DNA of 64,000 nucleotides from NCBI GenBank assembly GCA_965243825.1, contig CBDEVT010000001.1:248001-312000 (forward strand), in the 5' to 3' direction. Each line of letters starts with the position of its first letter. Within the stretch, counting starts at the first letter, position 1. Below, piece by piece: positions 53,827 through 62,452 of the stretch. A program made the translations under genes and the position numbers. The notes beneath the pieces are model-generated. The model was not told the origin of the DNA. It saw only the letters and a list, made by a program, of their open reading frames with translations, and did no database searches. The DNA comes from JAJCYX01 sp965243825. GTDB lineage: Bacteria; Chloroflexota; Dehalococcoidia; Lucifugimonadales; Lucifugimonadaceae.

Positions 53827-54504
53827 ATGCGACGAGAATCCTGGAAAAAGCTGTGGCCATTCCTGAAAGATCCTGCCACCGATGGCAGGAACATCAGGAC
53901 AGTTGGTGAGAAGGTTGTTCTCCGTTCCAAACGCATGGAGGATGCAGAAGCCGATTACCGCTGGCGTGTTGACCCTGAGCTCGCCCATCTGGATGCGACC
54001 AGACCTATAACTATCACGTTGAAGGAGTACATGCGGTATCACCGCGACGATCTGCAGTTCCCTTCTCCTCGTTCAGTCCGGCTGGCGATTGACACGCTTG
54101 ATGGCTTCCACATCGGAAACTGCATGTACTACGACATCGATACTGAACTTGCTCAGGCTGAGTTCGGGATCATGATCGGAAACAGCAACTACTGGAACGA
54201 TGGGTACGGTACCGATGCCGTTCGCACCATGATTCAGTACATTTTCACCAGCACCTGGCTGCGACGTATATACCTGCACACGCTTTCCGACAACGTGCGC
54301 GCTCAAAGGGCGTTTACAAAAGCGGGATTCGAGCCGGATCGCGAGATCCGGAAGGACGGATTCGACTTTCTGCGGATGGAAATAACCCGCGAACGCTGGG
54401 AAGAGCAGATTGCGGAGAGAAACCCGGAAACTATTGACGCAGCGCCGGCATCCCGTTCACTGAGATCACAGCCGGCAGGCAGCGCATCCGCCTTCGATAG
54501 TTAG
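53827..54504 (+). CDS. GNAT family N-acetyltransferase
   Basis: 225 residues of the RimJ/RimL-like acetyltransferase type (acetyl-CoA to an amino group). Features: VLRSKRMEDAEADYRWRVDPELA, the EFGIMIGNSNYWNDGYGTDAVRTM acetyl-CoA loop, LHTLSDNVRAQRAFTKAGFEPD and FLRMEI. A 25-residue Ser/Ala-rich C-terminal tail is not part of the fold. The substrate is unknown. The stop overlaps the reverse-strand lipoprotein gene by four bases (TTAG). Confidence 0.87.
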   Translation: MRRESWKKLWPFLKDPATDGRNIRTVGEKVVLRSKRMEDAEADYRWRVDPELAHLDATRPITITLKEYMRYHRDDLQFPSPRSVRLAIDTLDGFHIGNCMYYDIDTELAQAEFGIMIGNSNYWNDGYGTDAVRTMIQYIFTSTWLRRIYLHTLSDNVRAQRAFTKAGFEPDREIRKDGFDFLRMEITRERWEEQIAERNPETIDAAPASRSLRSQPAGSASAFDS

Positions 54505-55592
54505 GGTTTGAGATAGCCTGGGACGATCCTGAGGGCGACCGGTTCAGTAGCAAGTTCGATGTTTCTTGCTCTGATTGGCACTCGTTCGCTGATCGATAGC
54601 TTCGCGGCAATGACGTGATCTCCAGACGGCAATGGCTCGAAGTCCCGGTCTGTTAAATCCCATTCGGTATCGAAACGCAGCGTCTCACCGGGATCGAGTT
54701 CTGCCGTTCTCCCAGCCAATGTTCGAGCACCGACTCGACCGTTCTTGCTCCACACCTCGACACCATCACGATAGACGACAATATCGTCAGGGGAGTCGGC
54801 ATCGTACAGGAACTCGACGGTCTCGTCTCCGCGGTTGGTGAGAACGATGGCCATATCAACGGTGTCGCCGGTTCGGACTTGTGACGGAGCTTCGAGCGAT
54901 ATCTCTATTCCCTGCGGTGAAGTTAGTTCAACAACGTGGTCATCAAGCGACAGCTGACCTTTGACATCGAGCACGATGGCGTTATCGGGGATTCGAGAGT
55001 TGCGCAGAACGGCTCGCACCTGTTCCGCGGTCTTCTGACTCACAACACCGAAGCGAATGCTGGCATCTCGCTCGTCCAGGTACGACATGTAAACACCGTC
55101 CATGCTTCCTACAACATCGCGCGCCGTCTGGTACCAGGCAGTTAGCTCTGAGATGGTGTACTCAGCTGATTGAACTAAGACCGTATCTGTGATCATGTCG
55201 GAACCGAAGTAGCCAGCGATTGCGGCGATTGCGCGGTCGAGTTCCGATTCATCTTTCAGAACGACTACGAGATTCCCTCCGTCATCAGCAGGCCGAAAAA
55301 AACTGGTGAAAGATGGGACGTGAAGCCCTATTCGTTCGAGCGCCTCTTCATGCGTCAGGTCGGGGCGAGCGGCGTTTCGACCAAGTGGCGGTGGAATGTC
55401 AGCGAACTGCTTGATCCTGTCGATCTGCACCGGCTTGTAGATGCCCGGGGTTGATTGCTCTCCCCGGGAGTCACTCGTCGGTGTGACTTCGGGACCCGCC
55501 GAACCACATGCGACAAGCGCAACTAACGCAATCGACGGCAATAGAATCGCCGCCAAACGGAAATTCCTGCGTTTTGTTTTCGCCGCTACCAC
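54501..55592 (-). CDS. Lipoprotein with BsuPI-like domain (paralog of next gene)
   Basis: 363 residues, GTG start at 55592. The signal ends in lipobox VALVAC, so it is anchored outside the membrane. A middle domain (LVVVLKDESELDRAIAAIAG... SYLDERDASIRFGVVS, then RIPDNAIVLDV) is shaped like the prodomains of streptogrisin-type proteases. The C-terminal part (IVLTNRGDETVEF, YRDGVEVWSKNGR, LDPGETLRFDTEW) resembles the BsuPI proteinase-inhibitor domain. Both domain suggestions are by pattern and uncertain. Its neighbour (55600-56694) has the same layout and clear sequence similarity; the two are seven bases apart. Confidence 0.75.
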   Translation of the reverse strand: MVAAKTKRRNFRLAAILLPSIALVALVACGSAGPEVTPTSDSRGEQSTPGIYKPVQIDRIKQFADIPPPLGRNAARPDLTHEEALERIGLHVPSFTSFFRPADDGGNLVVVLKDESELDRAIAAIAGYFGSDMITDTVLVQSAEYTISELTAWYQTARDVVGSMDGVYMSYLDERDASIRFGVVSQKTAEQVRAVLRNSRIPDNAIVLDVKGQLSLDDHVVELTSPQGIEISLEAPSQVRTGDTVDMAIVLTNRGDETVEFLYDADSPDDIVVYRDGVEVWSKNGRVGARTLAGRTAELDPGETLRFDTEWDLTDRDFEPLPSGDHVIAAKLSISERVPIRARNIELATEPVALRIVPGYLKP

Positions 55593-55599
55593 CGTGCGC

Positions 55600-56694
55600 C
55601 TAGTCCTTCCTGAAGGTCAGCTCTTGCAGTTTGGAGCGCAGCGAAGCCCCGGATCCCAGGCCGTCGCTGTCTTCCGAGAAGCCGATACTCACTCCGACCG
55701 TATAGACACCGGTTCCGACTGGCTCAAGATCATTGTCGACAAGCGACCAGATCGACTCCAGAGTTTTCGATTCGCCGGGAGAAAGCTCGACGCTGTCACA
55801 GACAGGAATTAGGCCGTTGCCAGATCGGCCATGAGTGCTCCAAACTTCGATGCCGTCCTTGAAGACGATTACGTTCTCCTTATGCTGTCTGGAGATGCAG
55901 ACGATCACGCGCAAGTTGCCGCGATTCGTAAGCGTAGTTGCGAACTCGGCTGGCTCCCCGACCGAGATTTCCACAGGGCTCTCGAACGAGAGTTCGATTC
56001 CCAGAGGTGAGCGCTGGTTCGGTTTGAAGTTTTCCAGGATCTGAAGTGGTCGAACGTCAAGTTTCACTGCACCTGGCGGAATCCCTGTGCCCTCAAGCGC
56101 GGCTCTTACCTTTTCAGCGGTCTTCTCAGTCACGACCCCGTAGTCAATTCGCCCATTCCCTTCATCCAGGTCTGACATGAACACGCCGTCAATCTGCCAC
56201 ACAATGTCCTGGGCGATCCTGTACCACTCGGTCAACTCAGCGACGGTGTATCCACCGCGTTCTACGAACAACGGGTCTGTAATAGTGTCTGGACCGAAGT
56301 AAGCCGCGATTGCGGCGACAGCACGGTCGAGTTGAGTTTCGTCGTTCAGGATGACGACAAGCGTTCCACCGTTTGCGGAGTACATGCCACCGAACGAGGG
56401 CACGTGCCTGGACACGAGTTTGAGCCGTGCATCATGGTTGACGAACCCCGACTCTTCGCTCGGCTCCATCGGAGGTGGTATGTCGTCGAACTGTTTGATT
56501 TCACCGATGCTGACCGGCGTGTAATCCTGAGTTCGCGGGATCAGTGTGGGTGTGGCGCCTTGCTCCGCGATGTGACGAACCACCTCTGTCGGCTTAGCTC
56601 CCTGGGAGTCCGATTGATCGGAACCGCATGCCAGCAGAGCCGGAACCACTGTGATCAGAAGCCCGGTCGTCATTACTCTGAATCTAGGTCTCAT
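55600..56694 (-). CDS. Lipoprotein with BsuPI-like domain (upstream paralog)
   Basis: 364 residues, ATG at 56694; lipobox PALLAC. Same order as the downstream copy: a Thr/Pro-rich linker, then IKQFDDIPPPM, the prodomain-like region (LVVILNDETQLDRAVAAIAAYFG, SDLDEGNGRIDYGVVTEKTAEKVRAAL), and a C-terminal BsuPI-like region (TTLTNRGNLRVIV, KDGIEVWSTHGRSGNG, LSPGESKTLESIW). Tandem gene duplication, probably co-transcribed. The upstream region (148 bases) is divergent from the ThuA-like gene. Function unknown. Confidence 0.75.
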   Translation of the reverse strand: MRPRFRVMTTGLLITVVPALLACGSDQSDSQGAKPTEVVRHIAEQGATPTLIPRTQDYTPVSIGEIKQFDDIPPPMEPSEESGFVNHDARLKLVSRHVPSFGGMYSANGGTLVVILNDETQLDRAVAAIAAYFGPDTITDPLFVERGGYTVAELTEWYRIAQDIVWQIDGVFMSDLDEGNGRIDYGVVTEKTAEKVRAALEGTGIPPGAVKLDVRPLQILENFKPNQRSPLGIELSFESPVEISVGEPAEFATTLTNRGNLRVIVCISRQHKENVIVFKDGIEVWSTHGRSGNGLIPVCDSVELSPGESKTLESIWSLVDNDLEPVGTGVYTVGVSIGFSEDSDGLGSGASLRSKLQELTFRKD

Positions 56695-56842
56695 ATCAGA
56701 CCTGCCTAGCGCGGAGCTGTTACCTGCGCACCACTTTCTGACGAGCTTATCCGCGTGTATGGTGCGCTTGTACCAGTAAACGTTGGAACTGCCCGATTTG
56801 TTCCATGCAGGCTGAGTATCGAACCGAGATAGAGGTCACAAG

Positions 56843-57475
56843 ATGAAATTGCTGCTACTCACCGGCGGAAAACACCCCTACGAAGAGACGACGCCCGTGA
56901 TGACCGAGTTCCTGCAAGGGGCAGGCCACGATGTGACAGTGTCAGAGTCGGCAAGCGAACTTGGCAGCGACCTGAGCGGATTCGATGCCATTGTGCTAAA
57001 CACCCTGAGGCAGCCTGCAACAGAAAACGAGCTTGGTGACGACCAGCGCGGAGGACTTCGTAGCTATGTCGAAAACGGCGGTGGACTTGTTTCGGTCCAC
57101 ATCTCGGCAGCGTCGTGTCCTGACTGGTCAGAGATGAAGAAGATCACCGGCGGCGGCTGGGTGCTGGGTGAAAGCTGGCATCCGCCGTTTGGCTGGTTCG
57201 AGGTCTTCGTAGACAATCCCGATCACCCGCTGGCGAAGGGCGTTTCAGAACGGTTCTGGACCTACGACGAGTGCTACTGTGGACTCGACATCCAGCCTGG
57301 CATTGACGTGTTCATGCATGGTGTCGTCGAAGGTGAAGACAAACCGCTCGGCTGGTCGCACAGCTACGGCGAAGGAAGAGTTGCCAACATCGCTCTTGGT
57401 CATGCCGGATCAAGTCAGCTTCATCCGGATTTCCAGAAGCTGATCCTGAACAGCGTGGAATACGTGACGGGTTAA
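56843..57475 (+). CDS. ThuA-like domain protein
   Basis: 210 residues of the ThuA (trehalose utilisation) fold, related to class I glutamine amidotransferases. Seen: LLLTGGKHPYEETTPVM at the start, FDAIVLNTLRQ, GGGLVSVHISAASCPDW in the nucleophile-elbow position and SYGEGRVANIALGHA at the end. Biochemical function is poorly known in the family; sugar-related. The stop overlaps that of the convergent sugar kinase by four bases (TTAA). Confidence 0.87.
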   Translation: MKLLLLTGGKHPYEETTPVMTEFLQGAGHDVTVSESASELGSDLSGFDAIVLNTLRQPATENELGDDQRGGLRSYVENGGGLVSVHISAASCPDWSEMKKITGGGWVLGESWHPPFGWFEVFVDNPDHPLAKGVSERFWTYDECYCGLDIQPGIDVFMHGVVEGEDKPLGWSHSYGEGRVANIALGHAGSSQLHPDFQKLILNSVEYVTG

Positions 57476-58965
57476 GGCCGGGAGTCGGCAGAGAACCACT
57501 CTTCGAGTGCGGGGTAGAGCGACGTATAACGGTCGTATGCCTGCTGGTAAGCGGTTGAGTTCGATTCAATCGGCTCGGTCTGGCCTTCTGTTCTCAACCA
57601 GGCATCACCCGCCTCTGTGACCGAGCCAAATGCTTCCGCCCCAACCGCAGCAAGCATTGCGGCTCCAAGTGGTGCACCTTCCGCCGGTCCAACCGTCTTG
57701 AGCGGGATTCCGAGAACATCGGCAAGAACCTGACGCCAGGTTCCACTGCGTGCGCCTCCGCCGACCGCGACTGCCGAGTCCGGGACAGCCCCCAGCGGTC
57801 GCATTAGCTGCACCGAATCCTTGAGGGCAAACGCAACACCTTCCAGCACGGCGCGTGTCATGTGGGCCTGGGTGTGGCTGGCGTTAAGACCGGCGAAAAC
57901 ACCGCGGGCATCGGAATTAGCATGGGGTGTCCGCTCTCCGGTGAGATACGGTAAGAAAGTCAGGCCAGCGGCGCCGGGAGCCACATCTTTTGCAGCGACC
58001 ACCAGTTCATCGAAGCTCGGGCTGCCTGCTGCACCTCTCCACCAAGCCAGTGCCGCCCCGGCAGAGAGAACCACACCCATCAGGTACCAGGTATCGTTCT
58101 CAGCATGGGCCATCGAATGAATACGCATCAGCGGATCCACCGACGGCTCTGGAGTAGGCGCAACGACTGCACCTGAAGTGCCGACGGTGACCAGCATCGT
58201 GTTCGGCGCGACCACTCCTGAACCCGCTGCGGCACAGGCGTTGTCTGCACCTCCGGTGACGACCGGCGTTCTTTCCTTGATGCCGAGTTGTTCGGCAGCA
58301 TATGCGGTCACCTCACCTGCGAATCCCGAGGATTCGACAAGCTGCGGTAGCGCAAGCGGATTGATCTCCAGCAATGCGCACATATCGGGAGACCAGTTCA
58401 TGCGCGCCGGGCTGAACAGCAACGTTCCAGAAGCGTCCGATGGATCAGTTGCGATTTCGCCCGTCATGCGGAAACGCACGTAGTCCTTGGCCAGCATGAT
58501 GTGGCGAATGCGCTCGAAATTTTCGGGCTCATGCTGCCGAAGCCAGAGCAGCTTTGTTGCTGTAAAACCCTCAAGCGCAGGGTTACCGCACAGGTCACGC
58601 AGCCTTTCTGGACCAACCCTGTCGTAGATCAACTCGCACTGCTCTGATGTGCGGACATCGCTCCACAAAATTGCAGGCCGTATCACCTGCTGGTTCTGGT
58701 CGAGCGCCACGAGCGAGTGCATCTGTCCTGAAAAGCCGATGCCTTTGATCTGTGACGGAGATGCAAGGCGAGAAGCTACTTCATTGACAGCTTTGCAGGT
58801 AGCGTCCCACCAGTCCTCGGGTCGCTGTTCTGCCCAGCCGGGTTGCAACACCGTGACTGACAACGGCGAATCGCCGGTGGCAAGGACAGTCCCGTCGTTG
58901 GAGACAGCAACGGCCTTGACCGAGGATGTGCCAACGTCGATGCCAAGGTATGCGTCTGCGGGCAT
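57472..58965 (-). CDS. xylB: Xylulokinase-type FGGY sugar kinase
   Basis: 497 residues of the FGGY family, phosphorylating D-xylulose to xylulose 5-phosphate. ATP-site DVGTSSVKAV is near the N-terminus (about residues 6-20). WAEQRPEDWWDATC is typical of XylB, and FSGQMHSLVALD follows. The catalytic Asp is in GGADNACAAAGSG, and GGGARSGTWRQVLAD is the FGGY-type C-terminal adenosine motif. No xylose isomerase or transporter is adjacent, so D-xylulose is a family-based guess. It ends four bases into the ThuA-like gene and starts two bases after the double SDR gene, apparently one operon with it. Confidence 0.88.
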   Translation of the reverse strand: MPADAYLGIDVGTSSVKAVAVSNDGTVLATGDSPLSVTVLQPGWAEQRPEDWWDATCKAVNEVASRLASPSQIKGIGFSGQMHSLVALDQNQQVIRPAILWSDVRTSEQCELIYDRVGPERLRDLCGNPALEGFTATKLLWLRQHEPENFERIRHIMLAKDYVRFRMTGEIATDPSDASGTLLFSPARMNWSPDMCALLEINPLALPQLVESSGFAGEVTAYAAEQLGIKERTPVVTGGADNACAAAGSGVVAPNTMLVTVGTSGAVVAPTPEPSVDPLMRIHSMAHAENDTWYLMGVVLSAGAALAWWRGAAGSPSFDELVVAAKDVAPGAAGLTFLPYLTGERTPHANSDARGVFAGLNASHTQAHMTRAVLEGVAFALKDSVQLMRPLGAVPDSAVAVGGGARSGTWRQVLADVLGIPLKTVGPAEGAPLGAAMLAAVGAEAFGSVTEAGDAWLRTEGQTEPIESNSTAYQQAYDRYTSLYPALEEWFSADSRP

Positions 58966-58967
58966 AG

Positions 58968-60788
58968 CTAGTCCTGTGGAGGCGCGGGGTTTATGAGGTC
59001 CATGCCAATCGTCTCGGGGATGATTCCGGCCAGTTCCTCCACCGTCCAGCGGCCATCTTTGTGGATCGATCGCTGCGGTTCCGGGTGGTTCATGACACTG
59101 ACCCTGTTGCCGACGGTGTGGAAGATCATGCCTGAGACTTCCGAAGCTTCATCAGAAGCCAGCCAGGCGATCATCGGTGCGACGTCATCCGGCTCGTTCG
59201 TAAGCGTGCCTTCAGGAGGCGGTAAGAACTCACCTGCCCGCCGGGCACGGGCGGCATCGGGCACGCTGTCGGTCATGCGAGTCGAAGCACCGGGCGAGAT
59301 GGCGTTCGCTGTCACGTTGTAGCGTGCGAGATCCTTGGCGACTACGCGGGTAAATCCGGCGATGCCGTCTTTCGCCGCACCGTAGTTCGCCTGTCCTCCA
59401 TAGCCGTAGAGTCCTGAGACCGAGCTAAACGTGATGATGCGGCCGCTGCCCTGCTGCTTGAAGACCTGCGCTGCCGGTTGGACGACGGAGAAGGTTCCCT
59501 TGAGATGGACCGCAATAACGTCGTCCCATTCCTCCTCAGACATGTTGAAGATCATGCGATCACGGAGGATTCCAGCAGCGGTGACGACGATATCCAGCCT
59601 GCCAAAGTTGTCGATCGCCGTCTTTACTATGTTGGCGCCACCTTCCATTTCGGCCACGCTCTCGTAGCAGGCGACCGCCTTGCCACCAAGCTCGCTAATC
59701 TCCTCGACAACCATCGCAGCGGGGGACGAGTCGTTGCCCTGCCCGTCCAGTGCTGCGCCTATGTCAGCGACAACAACCGATGCGCCTTCAGATGCCAGTT
59801 TCTTAGCAACGCCGCGGCCGATACCTCGCCCGGCGCCTGTTACTACGGCAACCTTTCCTTGGAGTCGATTTGTCGGCCCGGCTTTCTGGTCGAGCTCTTT
59901 CTCCGGTACGAGGTAGCGAGGAGCGAGCGAGTCCAATTCAGAAAGGTCCCACTGACCAGGCGGGTTGGGGTTGTAGATCGTCTTGATACGTCGAGGCAGT
60001 GAGAGGTGCTTGACTGTACCGCCATAGACGAGAAACACCTGACCATTGATCGGGGCTGAGTAATCGGAGGCGAGGTAGGCAACGAAAGGTGCGACATCTC
60101 CGGGCTGCCACGCCCGCTCGCCCTTGGCGGGCATCAGTCCCTGTTCGCGTAACTTGTCTTTGACGTTCTCAGGGATCGACTCGACCATGCGCGTCTCGGC
60201 GCGGGGTGCGATCGAGTTAGATGTGACGCCGTACTTGCCGAGGTCCTTGGCAAGCACTTTCGTGAAGCCTGCGATACCTGACTTAGCAGCACCGTAGTTC
60301 GCCTGTCCTGAGAAGCCAACAAGCCCGGACTCAGACGAAAAGGTGATGATTCGCCCGCCGCGTTGCTGCCTGAAAATTGGCGCGGCATGCCGGGCGACAG
60401 ATGCGGTACCTTTGAGGTGGACAGCGATGACGGCGTCCCACTCCTCCTCAGTCATGTTGTAGATCATGCGGTCACGCAGGATGCCAGCGGCTGTGACGAC
60501 GATATCGATACGGCCGAACGTATCAACAGCTGCTTCTACAATCCGCTTTCCACCTTCCCATGTGGCGACTGACTCGATCACCGGTGCGGCTTCGCCACCT
60601 GCGGTTTTGATCGCTGCAACGACTTCGTCTGCAGGCGAGGCAGATTCAGCACTACCGTCGAGTGCCACTCCGGCGTCATTGACAATCACTTTCGCGCCGT
60701 TGTGTGCCAATTCCTCTGCTACTGCCCGGCCAATGCCGCGCCCGGCTCCGGTGACTACGGCTACTTTTCCTGCAAGTGAGTCTGGCAT
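58968..60788 (-). CDS. Double-SDR (3R)-hydroxyacyl-CoA dehydrogenase-like protein
   Basis: 606 residues made of two complete SDR domains in tandem, as in the dehydrogenase part of multifunctional enzyme type 2 (MFE-2). Each has TGAGRGIGR (near residues 13 and 320) and a YGAAK active site (GQANYGAAKSGIAGF and GQANYGAAKDGIAGF), so both may be active. The 30-40 residues between them are a linker. Predicted to oxidise (3R)-hydroxyacyl-CoA with NAD(P)+. Directly upstream are two MaoC hydratase genes, which would supply its substrate. Confidence 0.85.
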   Translation of the reverse strand: MPDSLAGKVAVVTGAGRGIGRAVAEELAHNGAKVIVNDAGVALDGSAESASPADEVVAAIKTAGGEAAPVIESVATWEGGKRIVEAAVDTFGRIDIVVTAAGILRDRMIYNMTEEEWDAVIAVHLKGTASVARHAAPIFRQQRGGRIITFSSESGLVGFSGQANYGAAKSGIAGFTKVLAKDLGKYGVTSNSIAPRAETRMVESIPENVKDKLREQGLMPAKGERAWQPGDVAPFVAYLASDYSAPINGQVFLVYGGTVKHLSLPRRIKTIYNPNPPGQWDLSELDSLAPRYLVPEKELDQKAGPTNRLQGKVAVVTGAGRGIGRGVAKKLASEGASVVVADIGAALDGQGNDSSPAAMVVEEISELGGKAVACYESVAEMEGGANIVKTAIDNFGRLDIVVTAAGILRDRMIFNMSEEEWDDVIAVHLKGTFSVVQPAAQVFKQQGSGRIITFSSVSGLYGYGGQANYGAAKDGIAGFTRVVAKDLARYNVTANAISPGASTRMTDSVPDAARARRAGEFLPPPEGTLTNEPDDVAPMIAWLASDEASEVSGMIFHTVGNRVSVMNHPEPQRSIHKDGRWTVEELAGIIPETIGMDLINPAPPQD

Positions 60789-60808
60789 GGTCCTCTGTCT
60801 TGTATCTG

Positions 60809-61273
60809 CTATTCGGTTCGCCTGACCGGCAAGTCGACGAGTGCCTTACCCGGTGTTGTGACGTTTCCAGCGTCGTCTTCAAGCGCTAGTTCGATCTCGA
60901 CCAGACCTGCGCCGTTTTCGATTCGTCTGGCTGTCACCCTACCCCGGCAGGTCTTCTTGCCAACGTAGTCGATGCCTCTGTACTGGACCGAAAACTCTCG
61001 CATCCAGCCCGAATCACCGATCCAGTCGGTAACAACCTGTGCGAGCCAGGCGCTCTTCAGCGCGCCGTGAATGATGACGGAGTCATGCCCCGCACTCTGA
61101 GCCACGTCTTTGTCGTAGTGAATCGGCTGAAAGTCGCCTGATGCTCCTGCATACATCACGAGCTGGCGAGTATCCGGATTGATCTCAAGCGTAGGAAGTT
61201 CATCGCCGACGTTCACATCATCAAACCAGCGCGACTTGAGCTTGCCTGGGTTCGGTTGATAAGTCCGTGTCAT
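60809..61273 (-). CDS. MaoC-family acyl dehydratase (catalytic half)
   Basis: 154-residue hot-dog-fold (R)-specific enoyl-CoA hydratase. The catalytic pair is present in FQPIHYDKDVAQSAGH (Asp and His of the hydratase 2 motif). Single hot-dog, so it must pair with another subunit. The adjacent upstream gene (two-base gap) encodes a second, non-catalytic-looking hot-dog, as in the mycobacterial HadAB pairs. The following SDR would oxidise the product. Confidence 0.88.
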   Translation of the reverse strand: MTRTYQPNPGKLKSRWFDDVNVGDELPTLEINPDTRQLVMYAGASGDFQPIHYDKDVAQSAGHDSVIIHGALKSAWLAQVVTDWIGDSGWMREFSVQYRGIDYVGKKTCRGRVTARRIENGAGLVEIELALEDDAGNVTTPGKALVDLPVRRTE

Positions 61274-61275
61274 AT

Positions 61276-61773
61276 CTAAACCTCACCCAGAGCCGTGTTG
61301 TCCTGCCCGGGCTCAGGTTCGCCATAGGTGATGGTTGTAGTCTCCTGAACCGCTACTAACTGGCCAAGCTGGTTGGTGTACTTGATCTCGCGCACCTTGA
61401 ACAGCATCTCGCCTAACCGGCCCGACTTGGTGAACAGCTCTTTGAGCGACCTGACGATGGTGATTGAGTCTCCCACCCTGATCGGTTGAAAGAAGCTGTA
61501 ACTACTGCCTGCGTCAAGGATGTGAGCGAAGGGCTCAGGAAATGGGCTACTGGCTGGACCCGGCAACAGCGATCTAACGAAGGTTGGCGGAGTGATGAGG
61601 CTTCCGACAGTTGACGCTCGCGCCGCCGCGTCGTCCGAATACAGAGCGTTTGCATCACCGACGGCACAAGCAAACCGGGCAACATCCCAGCGAGTTATCT
61701 CATAAGTGACAGGTTTTGAATCCACGCCAATATGAGCGCGCATCTCGTCGGTAATTGTTTCGGCTTCTGGCAT
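61276..61773 (-). CDS. MaoC N-terminal-type dehydratase subunit (non-catalytic half)
   Basis: 165-residue hot-dog protein of the MaoC_dehydrat_N/FAS1-DH type. In the hydratase motif position it reads DANALYSDDAAA: the catalytic His is Tyr. It fits the structural subunit of a heterodimer with the 60809-61273 product, comparable to HadA with HadB. Conserved family segments are VARFACAVGDANA and the PPTFVRSLLPG loop. ATG at 61773. First gene of the MaoC-MaoC-SDR-kinase unit. Confidence 0.86.
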   Translation of the reverse strand: MPEAETITDEMRAHIGVDSKPVTYEITRWDVARFACAVGDANALYSDDAAARASTVGSLITPPTFVRSLLPGPASSPFPEPFAHILDAGSSYSFFQPIRVGDSITIVRSLKELFTKSGRLGEMLFKVREIKYTNQLGQLVAVQETTTITYGEPEPGQDNTALGEV

Positions 61774-61836
61774 TACGAGTCCTGCTGTGCTGGGTTGGCC
61801 GACAGTTTAGCGCGGTTTTTCTGTGGTACCGCTGCA

Positions 61837-62421
61837 CTAGCGCTTCCGGCGGTTGCGTCCCCGGCGTTTACGACTTGTACTCAGGGGAGTCTCACCCTTC
61901 GGCAACTCTGTATTGCCTACCTTCGCAAGACGTTCCTGTTCACGGGCGCGCCTTCTGGCGCTGCGGCTCAGTCGAACACCGTCCTTACCTACGTCCTGTT
62001 GCGCACCTTCAGGAACTACCGGTTTCCTGTTTCGTCCGAAAAAGAGGGAAGCCGAAGACGCTACGGACATGATGAGCGTCGGTAGATATGACAGCTGGAA
62101 TGTTGGTAGGGAAATGAACACGAACGCCAGCAGAACCACGGTAGCTGCCACTGAATTGATTTTGTGTTGGCGATAACGTGGCCCTGGTTTCTGAGGCAGG
62201 GCAATAAGAGGAGATCCGACTACAAAGACCGGAAGAATAAGCAGGATAAGAGCGGCGGCCCCACCATCTTCCAGGATTGTGACTTCTGATCCATCGAAGC
62301 GGGTGATTATTGGAAGAAAGAGCAGCAACACCCCTGTAACGATGGAGGTCACAAACGCGCTCAGCGCGAAAAAGTACGAACGGTCGAGCGTGCTCAACCA
62401 CCTGACGAAATTCAGGAACAT
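61837..62421 (-). CDS. Membrane protein with basic cytoplasmic tail, unknown function
   Basis: 194 residues. Four hydrophobic segments (YFFALSAFVTSIVTGVLLLF, GGAAALILLILPVFVVGSPLI, VAATVVLLAFVFISLPTFQ, LPTLIMSVASSASLFFG) occupy the first 130 residues. The remaining 65 are strongly basic (RSARRRAREQERLAK... SRKRRGRNRRKR), suggesting an RNA- or lipid-facing cytoplasmic tail. No family recognised. It lies between the MaoC genes and pcrA; gaps are 63 and 31 bases. Confidence 0.75.
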   Translation of the reverse strand: MFLNFVRWLSTLDRSYFFALSAFVTSIVTGVLLLFLPIITRFDGSEVTILEDGGAAALILLILPVFVVGSPLIALPQKPGPRYRQHKINSVAATVVLLAFVFISLPTFQLSYLPTLIMSVASSASLFFGRNRKPVVPEGAQQDVGKDGVRLSRSARRRAREQERLAKVGNTELPKGETPLSTSRKRRGRNRRKR

Positions 62422-62452
62422 CTGCGACTGCCTCGCTCACACTGAAGGAACA

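Noticed and set aside
53533..54042. 169-residue minus-strand open frame across the korA/GNAT gap and into the GNAT gene
   Set aside because: It lies partly opposite a well-recognised GNAT; no ribosome site, no signature.
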